Assembly (NCBI GenBank): GCA_043228905.1
Contig: JBHGNT010000001.1
Span: forward strand, 9,238,001-9,302,000
Reading direction: 5' to 3'
DNA length: 64,000 bases
DNA from: Azolla caroliniana
Lineage: Eukaryota; Polypodiophyta
Shown here: positions 48,124 through 60,570 of the stretch, piece after piece
Layout of the letters: each line of letters opens with the position of its first letter
How positions within the stretch are numbered: position 1 is the stretch's first letter
Notes under the pieces: generated by a model
Databases searched by the model: none
What the model saw: only the letters and a program-made list of their open reading frames with translations
What the model was told of the DNA's origin: nothing
Position numbers and translations under genes: made by a program

Positions 48124-48197
48124 TTCCATTGCCGGGATTTGAACCCGGGTCGCCTGGGTGAAAGCCAGGTATCCTAACCGGACTAGACGACAATGGA
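48124..48197 (-). tRNA. trnE-UUC: tRNA-Glu (anticodon TTC), second copy
   Basis: This is the same 74-nt sequence as the gene at 30878-30951, on the opposite strand, with a full cloverleaf and anticodon TTC. A run of six T residues (minus strand) about 20 nt downstream can end transcription. Confidence 0.96.
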
Positions 48198-49857
48198 ATA
48201 TGTAACTTTTTCATTAAAAATCTGTATACTTGTTATATTTTAAAGCTATCATTTAAATATTTGTCATATAGTACATATATGAGAACTCAAGGATGAGAAA
48301 TTGAACCCATGTTGTGTTTATGTCCTCTATGAAACTTTCCAGGTTTACAATGATTCCCATTATTAGCATTTAACGTTACCAGATTGACTTTCACCTTATT
48401 ATAGACCTCAACTTGACCAAGTTTGCATAGGCAATTGATGCAAAACAAGCAAGCATACTTTTTGGATTTCTTAGATGTAAAAACATATATTCCATAATTT
48501 TCCCAAATAGACATGGGCAAATTACTCCAAAGTGAACTCCATTTTATGGCTTAACCATGTTTCAAGTTACTCAAGATAGATATATACCTATATTAGGATT
48601 TAATCATCAAAATCTTGAAGAGAAATTACAAGAAAATAGCTCATCCTTGGTGTCGCTTCCCATCATGATTACCAAGATCATGATGGAAAAAAAAACATTG
48701 ACAATCAATGTACAATTTGTTGTTATTTTCCCTTTCTTAGTACAGAAAAGTTTTATAAGGAAATGATTGAAGCTCCACACATCTATCTTAATGCATGATA
48801 CGTTGGTACAAGGAGACGTATATATTCTCCTTGACCATGTAAAGAATTGCATGGGTGAAGACACAAAATTATTTATGTAAATAAAATTGATCAAAATACA
48901 TCCTCGTTGCTAGTTGAGATTTTGGCTAATGTTTGTGAATATAAAATCTTCATGAGAATATAGTTTTATGTACACATACATTAGTTTTAACGAAATCAAG
49001 TTTCGGTAGCAATATCTTAAGAGAAGGTTTCCATGAATTGTTTCTCCTTTAAACATACATATTTTACTTGATTCTTTGGCAAGTACTTGTGAGAGTAGCA
49101 AAAGATTTTTATGGAGGGACTCAAACACATGTTTTATGTGTTAAATATTGTACAACATACATGGTAGTCTTTTATTGTAATCGTTTTTATGTGATCCATT
49201 CAAGTCCATTCGTTGGAATGTGAGAAAATTATTCAGAAATAATCATCATTCATGAGATTTATTGCTCATAACAATTTCACATACTTTTTCTTATTATACA
49301 TATAAACACTATATGCGTATTTGTTGATTTTCATCTCTACATTCATACATATATGTTCTAGTCCAGCTCCATGTAATCAAAATATAATCCATTGATACTC
49401 ATTCGAATCCATTCACATATGGTGTCGATGTTTGGAAACAATTTCTATAAATACTCGATGACTCATCAGGCTAAGAGCTCTCCATCATAAAAAAATTGAT
49501 ATTGATATGTAGAATCTATTTAATTGAATATATGATATGAGAGATGGATACATTATTGATAGGTTGATTGATTCCATTCACATGGTTCGAAATAAATGTC
49601 AGAACAAACCATGGTTCTAGTAAATTTGATGAAATCAATGGGGAGAGGGTAGACAACAACAAGATGAAAAGAGTAGGGTTAGTTAGGCCCAATATCATTG
49701 GAAACTATGAAGTTGGAAATTATGAGAATTCATGGTATACATATATACTTGACTTTCTTAGTTTATCTATTTAGAATATAATCTAACTGTGTACAACATT
49801 CCAAAAGAGGATAAAAAGCACGGGAACAAAGACCTAGAAAAAAAAGCATAAGGAGAC
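48198..49857. other. AT-rich spacer between tRNA genes
   Basis: No gene, RNA or organised repeat recognised; open frames are short and without motifs. Confidence 0.5.
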
Positions 49858-49930
49858 TGGAGATGCGGGGTATCGATCCCCGTACCTCTCGCATGCTAAG
49901 CGAGCGCTCTACCATCTGAGCTACATCCCC
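49858..49930 (-). tRNA. trnA-AGC: tRNA-Ala (anticodon AGC)
   Basis: 73 nt on the minus strand with acceptor stem GGGGATG/CATCTCC (one G-T pair). The A box is TAGCTCAGATGG, the anticodon stem is CTCGC/GCGAG with loop TTAGCAT (AGC), and the T arm is GGGGATCGATACCCC. A run of eight T residues follows on the minus strand within about 15 nt. Confidence 0.95.
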
Positions 49931-51332
49931 GTTTAGATGTGAAGGCAAACACAATTTTATGTAAAACAATAACGAGAGAATTCCCTTTGCACAATAAAAG
50001 GGTAGATTTTAGAACAAAAACTAGAAGGAAAACCATAGGGGATATGTACCGATATCAAGATAGGTTGCATATAATATATATAAAAACTCGAATGATCTTT
50101 GTAGCATCCTCTCACATAATTGCCAAGTTACATCCATTCAAGTTTTGATTCATTGCCACATGTTTCATTACCTTTCAAGTCGGCTTCTTCACAATCTATC
50201 ATTTGGTCCCTTTGAGGAGGCAGGTTAGGCCTACAAAACTTGGACTTTCTTTAGTGTTGAAAGAGAATTATCGCTTAGTTTCTTTTGCGGTGAGTTGTTT
50301 CACCATTTAACTTGCATGGTATCAGATGTTTATCAAGGGATAACATGCAAAGTACTTATTGGGTATATCAAACGTTTTGTCATTATTATCAATACATGTA
50401 GATGGAAATTCTGTTGATATCCCATTACTCTCATACTAGTTTTGTAGAGACTTTTTTGTAATATTGGTTAGCAATCATCTAAACAATGTCTTGTATTGTG
50501 GTTTTCATCCCAATATTCCACAGAGATTGAAAGTGGGAGAATGAGGAGGAGAAAGGACCAGAAACATATGTTCTAGGAATAGGTCAATGCGTTCTGGCTT
50601 CACTTGCCCAACCATGTGAATTTCATTGACGCAAGTTACACCATGTGTGTGTGGGATTGGAGCGGGGGACAACAATGAAGAGAATGACAATGGGACCGAG
50701 GAGGGCCACATCACGATGGTATTGTAGGTCTCTCTTATGTGCCGTTTTTTCCCATCATCTCAGTTTGCTAGGGATTCTTCTACCCATCTCTTGCGTTCTA
50801 GACTTCGCAAGGGACATACGATCTCTAACCCGCATCTCATCTCATGTTCTTTATTCCTATACAGTGGGTTGGGTTAGTGCGAGGTCCTTTTACTATGCCA
50901 TGTGGCCGTACTCCATTAAGTGGCTCTGGCATGATATATGATGGACTTACTCAGATCAAGTGGCTCTCTGAAATCGGGGCATTGTCTATCCGCCCCATGA
51001 TATGTCCACCCGCCATCGTGTTCTATCTACATGGGGATGGGAGGGGGGGGGAGGGAACACATCATCATCATCATCAATCATTTCATTTCACTCATGAAAT
51101 GGAATGCTATGATTTCCTTAAGTATTAGTATATTATTTTTGTATGTATGTAATGCATTATGTATATATATATGTACATACATAATACATATATGTAATGC
51201 GAATTACTATTCATTTGTTCGTGTCTTTGTGTAGCCGTCTTTGTAGATTCGAAGGAGAGGAAGGAGAAGCAGAAGCAGAAGGAGAAGGAGAAGAAGACAT
51301 TGTTAGAACAAGCAGAGAAGAGAGAGAAGGAT
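49931..51332. other. Spacer and probable promoter of phosphoglycerate mutase
   Basis: The part 50640-51050 is richer in GC than its surroundings and has overlapping open frames on both strands, but no family or exon pattern I recognise. (CAT)n and (TA)n runs lie at 51060-51080 and 51155-51175. The last 100 bp are purine-rich and probably 5' UTR. Confidence 0.45.
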
Positions 51333-54300
51333 ATGGCTTTTGCTTCTTGTCGTGCTCTCTGTAGCCTCAATAGCAATGGCTCCATCAACCTGTCATCGTC
51401 TTCTTCTTCTTCTTCTTCTTCTCTCGCCTTCCCAAATTCCAGACCTCAGAATCAGCTCATCCTCATGCGCCATGGTAAATTCCCTGCTTGTGATTCTTTC
51501 TTTGCTTGAATTTCTCATGGGTGGATCTTTTAGCGTTCATATTTGTGTGTTCTCTCTGAAAAAGTAATCCTTCTCAGCCTAGTCCACAGCTCCCGTAAAT
51601 ATTCATGAATCCTTGTCTTTTTCATGTATATGTGTGTCATGAAAATTTCATTATTTTGTCAGGATGATTTTTTTCTTTCATTGCCTTTTGTTATACTGAT
51701 GGATCTAAATTCTCTTTACGGTATGAAAATGATTTTCAGTTCCAAAATTATTGTCTCCTTGCTTTTGAGCTTGGCACTTTGTTTTCATTGCTGTTGCTAT
51801 GAATGAAGCTCATGATTTTCAGCCTGTAAATTTTCCCTTTTTTCATGATTTTTTTAATACAGATGGATCTCAAGTCTCTATGCAGTAAGAAAACGATTTT
51901 CAGTTCTAAAATTATTTTTACCTTACTTTTGAACATGGCATGTTGTCTTCGTTGCTGTTGCTAAGAATGTTTTCAGCCTGAAAATTTTCATTTGTTAATT
52001 TTTTTTGAAATACTGATGGATCTCAAGTCGCTATGGGGTATGAAAAAGATTTTCAGTTCCAAAATTACTCTTTTCTTGTTTTTGAATGTGGCACTTCGTC
52101 CTCATTGCTGTTGCTATGAATGAAGCTTATGATTTTCAGCCTGAAAATTTTCATTTGTTCAGGATATAATCTTCTTTTTTATGGCTGTGTGCTTAGAGAT
52201 GTAATCCTCAGGGATCTCTCGTCTTCATGTCTGTGTGAGTTATGGAAATAATTCTTTAATTTCTTGTTGTGAGTCTTATGGATATTATCCTCCCTATGAA
52301 AGTTGATTTTTGCCTTGAAATCATTCTGTATTTCTAATGGATCCCTGGTCTTCATGTCAGTTTGTGTGCGATGAGCATTGATAATGACAATTCATTTCTT
52401 GTTGTTATGGATCTTTCAGCATGTGCATGCTATGAAATCATAGATCTTCATTTTCAACTTATCCATGGATTGTGTATATCTGAGGATTCTATGGAAAATA
52501 TTTTTCTGTCATCTCTTGTATTGTTTCATGCAACATGCTTCTCCTTATTAATTTATACTTCCAATTTTTGTTCTTCTGATGGGCCTTAAGGTTTTCCCAT
52601 GGAGTGTTTCTATCTACCCTTCTGTATTCTATGGAAAATATTTTCTTTCTCATTCCATTCATAACTGGTGCTTGTTCTAATAGTTCTTCAATCTATTCCG
52701 TCTGTTTGCTATGAAAACAATCTTCTTCTTGAAACCAGAGGGAAGAAGAGATTTTGAAGGAGACAAAAGTGAACGAATCAAAGGCTGGTAGTTTAGCTAG
52801 ATTTCTAACATTTCTCTGGCAAGGATGACACCATACACTGAAAATCTGGTGGTATTAGTTGCTGTGATAATACCAGACACTGATCAGATTCCATAATCTA
52901 GAGGTAAAAGATATTCAGAGGAAACCAAAATAAATGTGCCGTTGTTCAGTTTTGTCCTTTCCTGTTCTTCGAGCGTGCCTCTAGCGTAGAGCAGAAACCT
53001 TATGGCCTGGTTCGTTGAAATATGGAATCCCAGAACTGGAGAACTCCACACACCTCTGAGGTTGCACTCAGAAGAGCCAACTGTATGGTGATATTTTGAA
53101 TTGTATCATGACAATGATGACACAATACACTATTAGAATGCTCAGAATCAAGGTAAAAGTTTCAATGGAGACCAAAATTAATGTTCGAAGCTTGCATATA
53201 TGCAGATCGAATGTTTCTTTAGACTCTTCTATCCAGATTTTGTATGTTTTAATACTATGAAATACACATAAAATTAAGGGTAAAGCAATAATAATCCTTG
53301 ACATTTCTGCATAGTTATCAGAATGCCCCTCAGCTTTTAAGACTTGCCAGAATATCCGTGACTTTCTAAAATTGAGCAGTGTCCTGATATATTTGTCCCT
53401 AATTTAAAACGATAGATTCTATGAGCATGCACATTTTGTTGTAGCTGGCTGATAACTCGCTGACTGAAAAAATTCCTTTTGCAATGTGCATTGCAGGGGA
53501 AAGCATGTGGAATGACCTCAAGCTTTTCACGGGGTATAACACTCACATAAAATTCCCTTCGAAATCTCTATAATCCTGTGGTGAAAGAGGAATTGTATTT
53601 GCCAATTTTATGCTCTGAAAGAACGTTTTTCTCAGGGATGTCGATATTCCTCTTACAGAAAAAGGAATTATGGAAGCGCTTGCTGCTGGAAAAGCTGTAA
53701 GTGAGATTGATTTTGATATTATCTTCACAAGCAGACTTGTCAGATCAAAGCAAACTGCTCTCATCGCAATGACACAGGTATCCTTTATTGATGATTCGTG
53801 TTTATATGAAAATAAGTACAGTTGTATTTTGAGAAAATAAACATCTGCTTACCATCTGAAATTTTTGCATTGGCTCACTTTCTAAGAGGCCTACATTCGA
53901 AAAGTTTTTAAAAGCGCTGAATTGAGTGTTAGGATTGTAAAAGAGTTGTTTACTTCACTTTATGATGTTAAGATAAAATTGTTCGAATTCTGTTTTTTCA
54001 CTTTGCAATCAATTGTTCAATTTTTCTGAATATATTTGAATTTTCACTATTACTTTGAGTTAAAATTGTGCTTTCTTATGCTACTTTCTCTAATGATCCA
54101 GAAGTTCCCTTGTCAGTTTTAATATAGCTATTGCAACACTTCACTTCTATAGATTTCCAAAGGTTAATTAATTCATACAAGATAAATTTTAAGTATTGTG
54201 TCACTCTATGTTATATAAAAGTTTCTGAAAGGTTAATTACTTGAACTAGTTGTGTTTAGAAATTGTGTATTGTACTTTAATTCTTCCATCTCCCTTTATA

Positions 54301-55636
54301 GGTTTATAATGCTTAATTAATTCGTCCAGTTACATTTTACAAACAAGGATTAGAGATAGTTGCATGTAATGTGTTGTAAAATATTGTTTTTTGGAAACAG
54401 AACAGATATAAACGGGTACCTGTTCTTGTAAGGGGAGGTTTTCATGGCTCAGGAAAAGCTGGTGATGCAAATCGATTAAAGCTTAGGGATGCTGCAGCTA
54501 ATGCATTAGAACATGCCTCTTGCCTTATGGTACCTGTATATGCAGATCCTGCTCTCAATGAGCGTTGTTATGGTGACCTCCAGGTAGTATTGGTTTCTCA
54601 AACTGCTTTAGCTCAAAAGATTATACAGAAATTAGTGTTATTTTAGATTTATGGATTTTATCTGAATTGCATAATCCACAAATTTGTTGTATTATGTTTC
54701 CAATCAATGTGTGTCAAAATCATGAGAAAGTTACCCTGAGAAGAAAAAAATTGCACTCTTATGTTGTAGGATTAGTGCTATTTTGACATTTGAAAGTACA
54801 GTATGTTAGTTTTTTATGCTTATCGGTGTAAAACTATCAATCACCCTAAGATGTGCACAGATTTGTGTTATTGAAGACTGATTTTGAAATCTGTTATATA
54901 GACTCCACAGGAAAGATATTTCTTATTCTTCTTGTTGTAGGATATGTAGGGTTTAAGCAAAGAGGCAGCAGCAAAGGAATTTGGAGCTGACCAAGTTAAA
55001 TTGTGGCGAAGAAGTTATGACACGCGACCACCGTCCGGAGAGAGTTTGCAGGTGCATTTTCATCATTGACATTATGGATTAGTTATGCTTCTTTGTCACG
55101 TCAAATATTATAGTGTAAATTGTGAATTACTCATTCTACATGCAATGTTCAGTAACGTTGGTTGTGCACATCTTTACAATTACTTAATTTTAAAATGGGA
55201 AACATAACGAAATACCACAGCTGTCTGTGGTCAAACCTCTCTTGAGCGAATTACGTGTTTAGAAATTTATTTCAGTAAACCATCCCCTTATTCTCTATTG
55301 GGGGTTTAACCAGATGCATTGGGAGAAATAATGAAAACTTATGGGCTTCTATTTGTTCGCTTTTGTCGAGTTAAAATTTGCAAATCAACACGCTCTGATG
55401 TTTGCGTAGGATACTGCAGAACGGACAACAAAGTTTTTTAGATCAACCATAATTCCAAGATTGGATGAAGGTCGGAATGTCCTAGTAGTTGCCCATGGCA
55501 ACGTATTAAGGTGCATAATCGCCCATGTAGCTGGTTTGACAGAACCAGAAATGTTGCAGCTTCAGGTAATGTATAAAATATTACTATGCCTGTGTGTGTT
55601 ATTCACATTATTTTTTCTTGCTTTTTTTCCCTTCCC

Positions 55637-55691
<55 letters not shown>

Positions 55692-55877
55692 ATCAATGGT
55701 TTTATTTACTCACAGGTAGTAACAGGATTGCCATATGCATATGCCTTTGATGGAAGTGTGTTTGCCGAGTTTTGTGTTCTTCCACCCACTGATCCTTCAA
55801 GTAATGCTCCTAGGGAAGCATTATCTCGTGGAATTACATCCACTACAAAGTGGAGTGAGATAGATTCCCTCATTTGA
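51333..55877 (+). CDS. Cofactor-dependent (2,3-bisphosphoglycerate) phosphoglycerate mutase, probably plastid
   Basis: Seven exons join in phase to about 307 residues: 51333-51474, 53497-53533, 53636-53777, 54401-54583, 54950-55051, 55410-55565, 55716-55877. It interconverts 3- and 2-phosphoglycerate. [19 protein letters not shown] carries the phospho-acceptor histidine, split between exons 1 and 2. [10 protein letters not shown] follows. [14 protein letters not shown] and [15 protein letters not shown] are substrate-binding blocks, and VVAHGNVLR holds the second active-site histidine. The first 40 residues are Ser-rich with few acidic residues, as in a chloroplast transit peptide. Plants also have an unrelated cofactor-independent enzyme, so this is the bacterial gpmA-type enzyme. 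The open reading and conserved catalytic residues suggest an active protein. Confidence 0.92.
51690..52165. repeat. Tandem repeat, about 160-bp unit, three copies, in intron 1 of the mutase gene
   Basis: Units start at 'atggatct(a/c)aa' (51699, 51862, 52016). They carry 'gattttcagtt(c)(c/t)', 'cattgctgttgct' and 'cagcctg(a/t)aaattttc'. Copies are moderately diverged. Confidence 0.8.
55639..55688. repeat. (GA)n microsatellite just before the last exon of the mutase gene
   Basis: A 50-bp GA run ends 27 bp before the acceptor AG at 55714-55715. Here it is purine-rich on the coding strand and lies near the expected branch-point region. Confidence 0.9.
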
Positions 55878-56347
55878 GGAAATTAAATTCTAATTCCATT
55901 GTCGAATGACTCATGTTTACACCATATATATTCATGAACCTTGCAAAATTTTTGAGCCATAATTTTAAGACTGTTCTACAGAGTTCAATTTCCTATTAAT
56001 TACTACAATGGTTTTCTCTAGCAGAAAAACAGGGTTTTTAAGCCTGGTTTGTTGTAACAGAAAATATGCCATATCATCTGTGAAGTTTATTACAATTAAC
56101 ATGTATAACATAAACATAGAAAGCACATCAATACACCCACACGTGAATGGCAGACAATCCCACCATTGACACAAAGTAAACCATAACTTCACACTGAATA
56201 TGGGAGGAGCAAAAAGTTAAGATTGCTGTCATTGATCCAAAGGAACGGTAAATTTACAGTCTACAATGAGTTGAGAGCTGAAGCTGATAAAAGCTTATAT
56301 ATTCGCATTTCAGCTAATATAAAATAACGTTAGTGGTCAATGGGTCC
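55878..56347. other. Converging 3' UTRs of the mutase and H2A genes
   Basis: The mutase (plus) and H2A (minus) genes converge here. No other feature seen. Confidence 0.5.
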
Positions 56348-57095
56348 TCATTTTGCCTCTTTGGCTGGTGACTTGACTGCCTTCTCCTTCTTCTCGTTTG
56401 TTTTCTCTGCAGTCTTCTTTGGCAAAAGAACTTGATGAATGTTAGGCAAGACTCCACCATGCGATATGGTAACCCCAGCCAAGAGCTTCCCTAGCTCTTC
56501 ATCGTTTCTAATGGCCAATTGAATATGGCGTGGAATTATTCTGTTTTTCTTATTGTCACGTGCAGCATTTCCCGCTAGTTCAAGAACCTGAAATACAAAT
56601 AGGATTCACGATTAAGAATTGGTGCCATAATCCACAAATTGTCGTTATAAAGAACCAAAAAGAAAATTTGATCCTAACCCTAACCAATCACAAGATTGAC
56701 CAAGAACGCTAACCTACCCCAAACTAAACAAGAGGAGAAATATACTAAAACCGATCCAGAAGGGGGGTAGGAAACCCGCAGGAAATTGAATTTGAGATTT
56801 CCTACAATATAGGAATCAAGAAATATCCCGAAAGGCTAACCCCCAAGAAACAAATCAAGATTCTTAACAAAGAACCATTAGCTCTATCATTAGTGTTTAC
56901 CTCTGCAGCGAGGTATTCAAGAACAGCAGCGAGGTAGACAGGGGCACCGGAGCCAATACGCTGAGCATAACGACCTTTCTTGAGGTATCGAGCAAGACGA
57001 CCAACAGGGAACTGAAGGCCTGATCTAACAGTCTTGGAGACGGCCTTCTTCTTTGCCTTCCCGCGGCCTCCTTTGCTTGAGGTCTTGGACTCCAT
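56348..57095 (-). CDS. Histone H2A with SPxK tail (H2A.W-like)
   Basis: Two minus-strand exons, 56901-57095 and 56348-56587, join in phase 0 ([19 protein letters not shown]) to 144 residues. The histone fold is complete: [20 protein letters not shown], then [36 protein letters not shown] and a docking domain [15 protein letters not shown]. The tail ends [10 protein letters not shown]-terminal SPKK-type motif marks plant H2A.W, the heterochromatin variant that binds linker DNA; here it is SPAK, a relaxed version. It packages DNA in nucleosomes. A single intron is usual for these variants. Confidence 0.95.
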
Positions 57096-57208
57096 GGCGA
57101 TGGCGATGGCGATGGCGATACAACAGAGACAGACAGAGAGACGATGGCGCAGAGAAGATTAGCAGAGAAGAAGAATCGCATTACATTTGCTGTCTTGGAC
57201 TTCTGGAA

Positions 57209-57238
57209 TATATACTCTTCCCCCGTGTGTCCACGTCA
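57209..57238 (-). promoter_or_regulatory. H2A core promoter: TATA box and histone hexamer motif
   Basis: On the minus strand a TATATA element (57209-57214) lies about 115 bp upstream of the start codon. A CCACGTCA motif (57231-57238, written on the plus strand) lies 20 bp further upstream. The ACGTCA hexamer is a known element of plant histone promoters. Confidence 0.65.
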
Positions 57239-57438
57239 TCGATCCGAGGCCTAAGTGTTTCGATCAACTGCCAGCCGTCGATCTTCACCTCTCCATCGAA
57301 CGGCCTGCGATCATTCTTCTGTTCCAACGATTTCCGAGCCATAGGCTCGGTGCAAAAGACTCACTCACGCCCACGACACACTCTCTCGTCTCCTTCCGCC
57401 TCCCACAATAATAATATATCCTTCGGTTAGAAGCCTCA

Positions 57439-58214
57439 TCGGGTTTAATGAAATTGTGTGAAAATTTTCACTAGTTAATGTTTCTGCTCTGCAAGCCCTT
57501 CCCTTGCAATGCAATGTCTGAAGCTTTCTCGGTTCCTCGGGTGTATGAAAAAGAGTGGAAATTTGAAACTATGCTTGCTACTCTTTGCCTACAAACCTTC
57601 CAATCAAAAACGATTTTAGCCACTTGATTCGTTATTTTCTTTCTTTTTTAGAACTTAGAAGCCATTTTATACCTTGTAAAATTGATTGAGATTACTAGGT
57701 CGATTAACTTGATTTATTATACTTCTTTCTTGTTTGCTTATATATGTTCTTGCTAACACATCAACCTTGGTTTTCGAGTGATTGTAAAATTGATTGAGAT
57801 TACTAGGTCGATTAACTTGATGTATTATACTTTATTCGTGTTTGCTTATAAATGTTCTTGCTAACACATCGACCTTGGTTTTCAAGTGATTGTCAATCTC
57901 AACTTTGACCAAATATATAAAAGGTATGCAAAAACATTAAGCATCTTCCGGTAATTTATGTTCTTAATTTTTCAATAGCAACAAAGTTCTAAACTCATAA
58001 AAGCAAATACACATCTTCACAAATGTGCTGAATTGAGTTGGTTCGAATTCTAAATGGTGCATGTCTCCCCTTTCTCCAAAATCAATCACTAGTGTTAGCA
58101 ATTAATGTTTTTGTGCACATTGAGGAGGGTTAAGTGAAAGGTCATGCATGTGTAGCTTATTTAGAGATATAACACAACCATTGTCATGAATATTGCGGAA
58201 TATGAAGCTAGCCA
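57439..58214. other. Spacer between H2A and the retroelement cluster
   Basis: No gene recognised. It contains the 108-bp tandem duplication at 57675-57890. Confidence 0.5.
57675..57890. repeat. 108-bp tandem duplication
   Basis: Copies at 57675-57782 and 57783-57890 both begin 'tgtaaaattgattgagatta' and end in 'aagtgatt'-like sequence. They differ at a handful of sites. Confidence 0.93.
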
Positions 58215-58440
58215 CAACTGGTCAACATGTGCCAATGAGAGATCCAAAGATCAAGACAACAATACACAAGAAAAGAAAGTACAGAGACACAAGATCCTTT
58301 TTTACGTGGAAAACCCTAAAAGGGAAAAACCACGGGAGTTCACATACTCCAAGTAATCAATATAGTAGGAGGAATATACAACAAGAAACTCAAAGGAAAC
58401 AACCTTAAGTTCTTCTTCGTCCACAAAAGTTACAAGAGTT
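58215..58440. mobile_element. LTR-like fragment, left part
   Basis: Contains 'ttttacgtggaaaaccctaa' followed by 'aagggaaaaaccacggg', a phrase common in LTRs of plant Copia-type retrotransposons. Then comes a stretch rich in 'acaagaaactcaaagg'. Similar-looking LTR sequence appears to resume at 60256 after the LINE. This rests on remembered sequence style, so it is tentative. Confidence 0.4.
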
Positions 58441-60255
58441 ACAACAAGGCTACGAAGTAGTCATTGGGGGTACGCAAGTTAGTCTCTTACTCTATGCAAA
58501 CGACATAATTTCGTTCTCGTAGTTTGAACACAACTTACAAAAGCACCTTAATGCCCTAGATGACTTTTGCACACAAAGAGGATTGATAGTGAATCTAGCG
58601 AAAACTAAAGTCCTTATCTTTCATACATCGTCTCGAGTTAGGATTAAATGTCACCTAATCCTCTCTCATAAACTAGTTGAGGTAGTTGGATCATATGTAT
58701 ATTTGGGAATCACTTTTAGTGCTCTCTCAGGTAATTTCTTGATGACCCAAGCAGCCAAAGATAGGCGAACGAGAGGGTATGCATCCCTCTCACTCTTAGA
58801 GAGACCATGTCACCATGCATACTTTCAGAGAACCACGAACTAAGGGATGGGCTCTTCGACTCATTAGTGACCCCTTCTCTCATGTATGCATTAGTAGTTT
58901 GGGCTCCAGGTCTACCATCTTTCATGTGAACACAATTATAGAGACCTTTGGTGACGATGTTATCACGTCAACTTCGAAGCAAATTGATAGTACCACATGG
59001 CATTATTAGAGCAGAGTTCAGTTTGCCCCCGATGTTAGTAGAAGCACTTTTCCAACTTGGAATTTTTATTCATAGGATACATATCCAACCACAAGATAGG
59101 ATATCTCGTCAAGTTTTTGAGGCATCCTAATCCCTATATGCGTCCGGAGATATTAGCTCTTGGTATAGCATTGTAGTGAGTTGGTTACTTGCAAATGGCA
59201 TAGACATTAATAACCTACCTCCCCTTAAGTACAACCATGGGATTGATAAAACTTTAATCTCTGGTGAGGACCATAATAAAGTAATACGCCAAGAAATATG
59301 GCAAATTTACACTCGATATAAATGGATCACCCCACGAGAGCCACTCCCATCTAAAATGTTGTGCTATAAGGAACACTTCATGTACTTCTCTAAGTTAGGT
59401 TTTATTACACGACCAAAATATCTAGATACATTATTATCAAATGCACTAAGGTTTGCCATTGGACAACTTAGGATATCATCTCACCAACTTGAGATTGAGA
59501 ATGGTCATACCAATGGAGTCCCTAGAGAGGAAAGGATATGTAGATTATGTCACATAGAGATAGAGGATGAGTATCACTTTACATGCAAGTGTCCAACTTA
59601 CGCTGAGATAAGGGGAAATACCAAGACATACTAGGTTCCTCTCCCACCCTCTCCAAACTGTTAGATACCCTGGATATAAAGGGACTAGGTAGGTATATCT
59701 TAGAGCTAAAACCACATAGAGAGAATAGCTACAAAATGTTAACCATAATTGTTCTAACATTCACCAACATGTAAATAATGAAACTTTTCAGGAACAAGGG
59801 GAGATGATGAATGTGGACACACCTGCACCACTCGGCCTTTTCCTTGTTGAAGTTGAAAAGCAAAGAACAACCAAACGCCCATCGGATGTCGGGCTTCAAA
59901 GCAACTCGACATGAAGTAGAAACAATTAAGAAGATAAGGGAACGTGAGTTGCGCCGCCTAGAAGCTATGGTTGGAGTGCCTTTTACATTAGGACCATGGG
60001 CCACATCCACATCAAAACCCTTTGACCTCCAGCTTCTTTTCAAGAGATTTGGATGGAAACAAAACTAGGCCTAGTATAAGCTCATTTCCTTTCTAGAACA
60101 TGTCTTTTTACTAGAACTCTTTAGCTTAAGTCTTATTTTATTTAATTTTTACTTTCGATGAATGGGTAAATACCCCATTTTTGTTGTAAACCAATTGTCT
60201 CATGGGCCAATTTTGGTCTTAGAAGACATTGATATATATTTCTTTCTTTCTCCTA
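58440..60255 (+). mobile_element. LINE copy with partial RT, C-terminal Cys/His motif and (TTTC)n tail
   Basis: Plus-strand segments in shifting frames give SLLLYANDIISF (RT catalytic block, usually YADD, here with Asn), then QKHLNALDDFCTQRGLIVNL, AKTKVLIF, YVYLGITFS, and later IIRAEFSLPPMLVEALFQLG. The frame 59176-59634 carries KWITPREPLPSKM and the motif CRLCHIEIEDEYHFTCKCP. A second frame, 59811-60068, ends FKRFGWKQN. The 3' UTR has 'aaccaattgtctcatgggcc' and 'cttagaagacattgata', then the (TTTC)n tail to 60255. The RT N-terminal half is missing. Several frameshifts make it inactive. Confidence 0.82.
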
Positions 60256-60570
60256 CATGCAAGTTACACTCTCTGATGCTACTAGTTACAACAACTGCAT
60301 TATGCCATAATGATTTGCCCTAGATGTATTTATACTAATACATACTATGGGCTATTTACAAATATGACCTATCTAAGCGTACCGAAACATATTTACAAAT
60401 ATGTCCTCTTTCAGATACATCTCTGGATCCAACCGGATGGCTTCCAACCAATACGGCTCCGGATCCAACCGATCCGGCCCTTGTTGATCTTCATCCGGCT
60501 CTGACATTCTTCAGACTCCAATCCGGCTCGTGCTCTTCCCATCCGGTGGGACATGTTTCCTAACAATCAC
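60256..60570. mobile_element. LTR-like fragment, right part (tentative)
   Basis: Sequence such as 'tactatgggctatttacaaa' and repeated 'atccgg' elements (60420-60550) is in the style of plant Copia LTRs and may continue the fragment that ends at 58440. 'aagttaca' occurs on both sides of the LINE and may be its target duplication. Confidence 0.35.

Noticed and set aside
50640-51050. GC-richer block with overlapping frames, considered as an organelle DNA insertion
   Set aside because: I could not match it to any plastid or mitochondrial gene, and the frames lack motifs.
57053-57430. 125-codon plus-strand frame upstream of H2A
   Set aside because: It overlaps the H2A start, 5' UTR and core promoter in antisense, with a low-complexity (GGCGAT)n-derived start.
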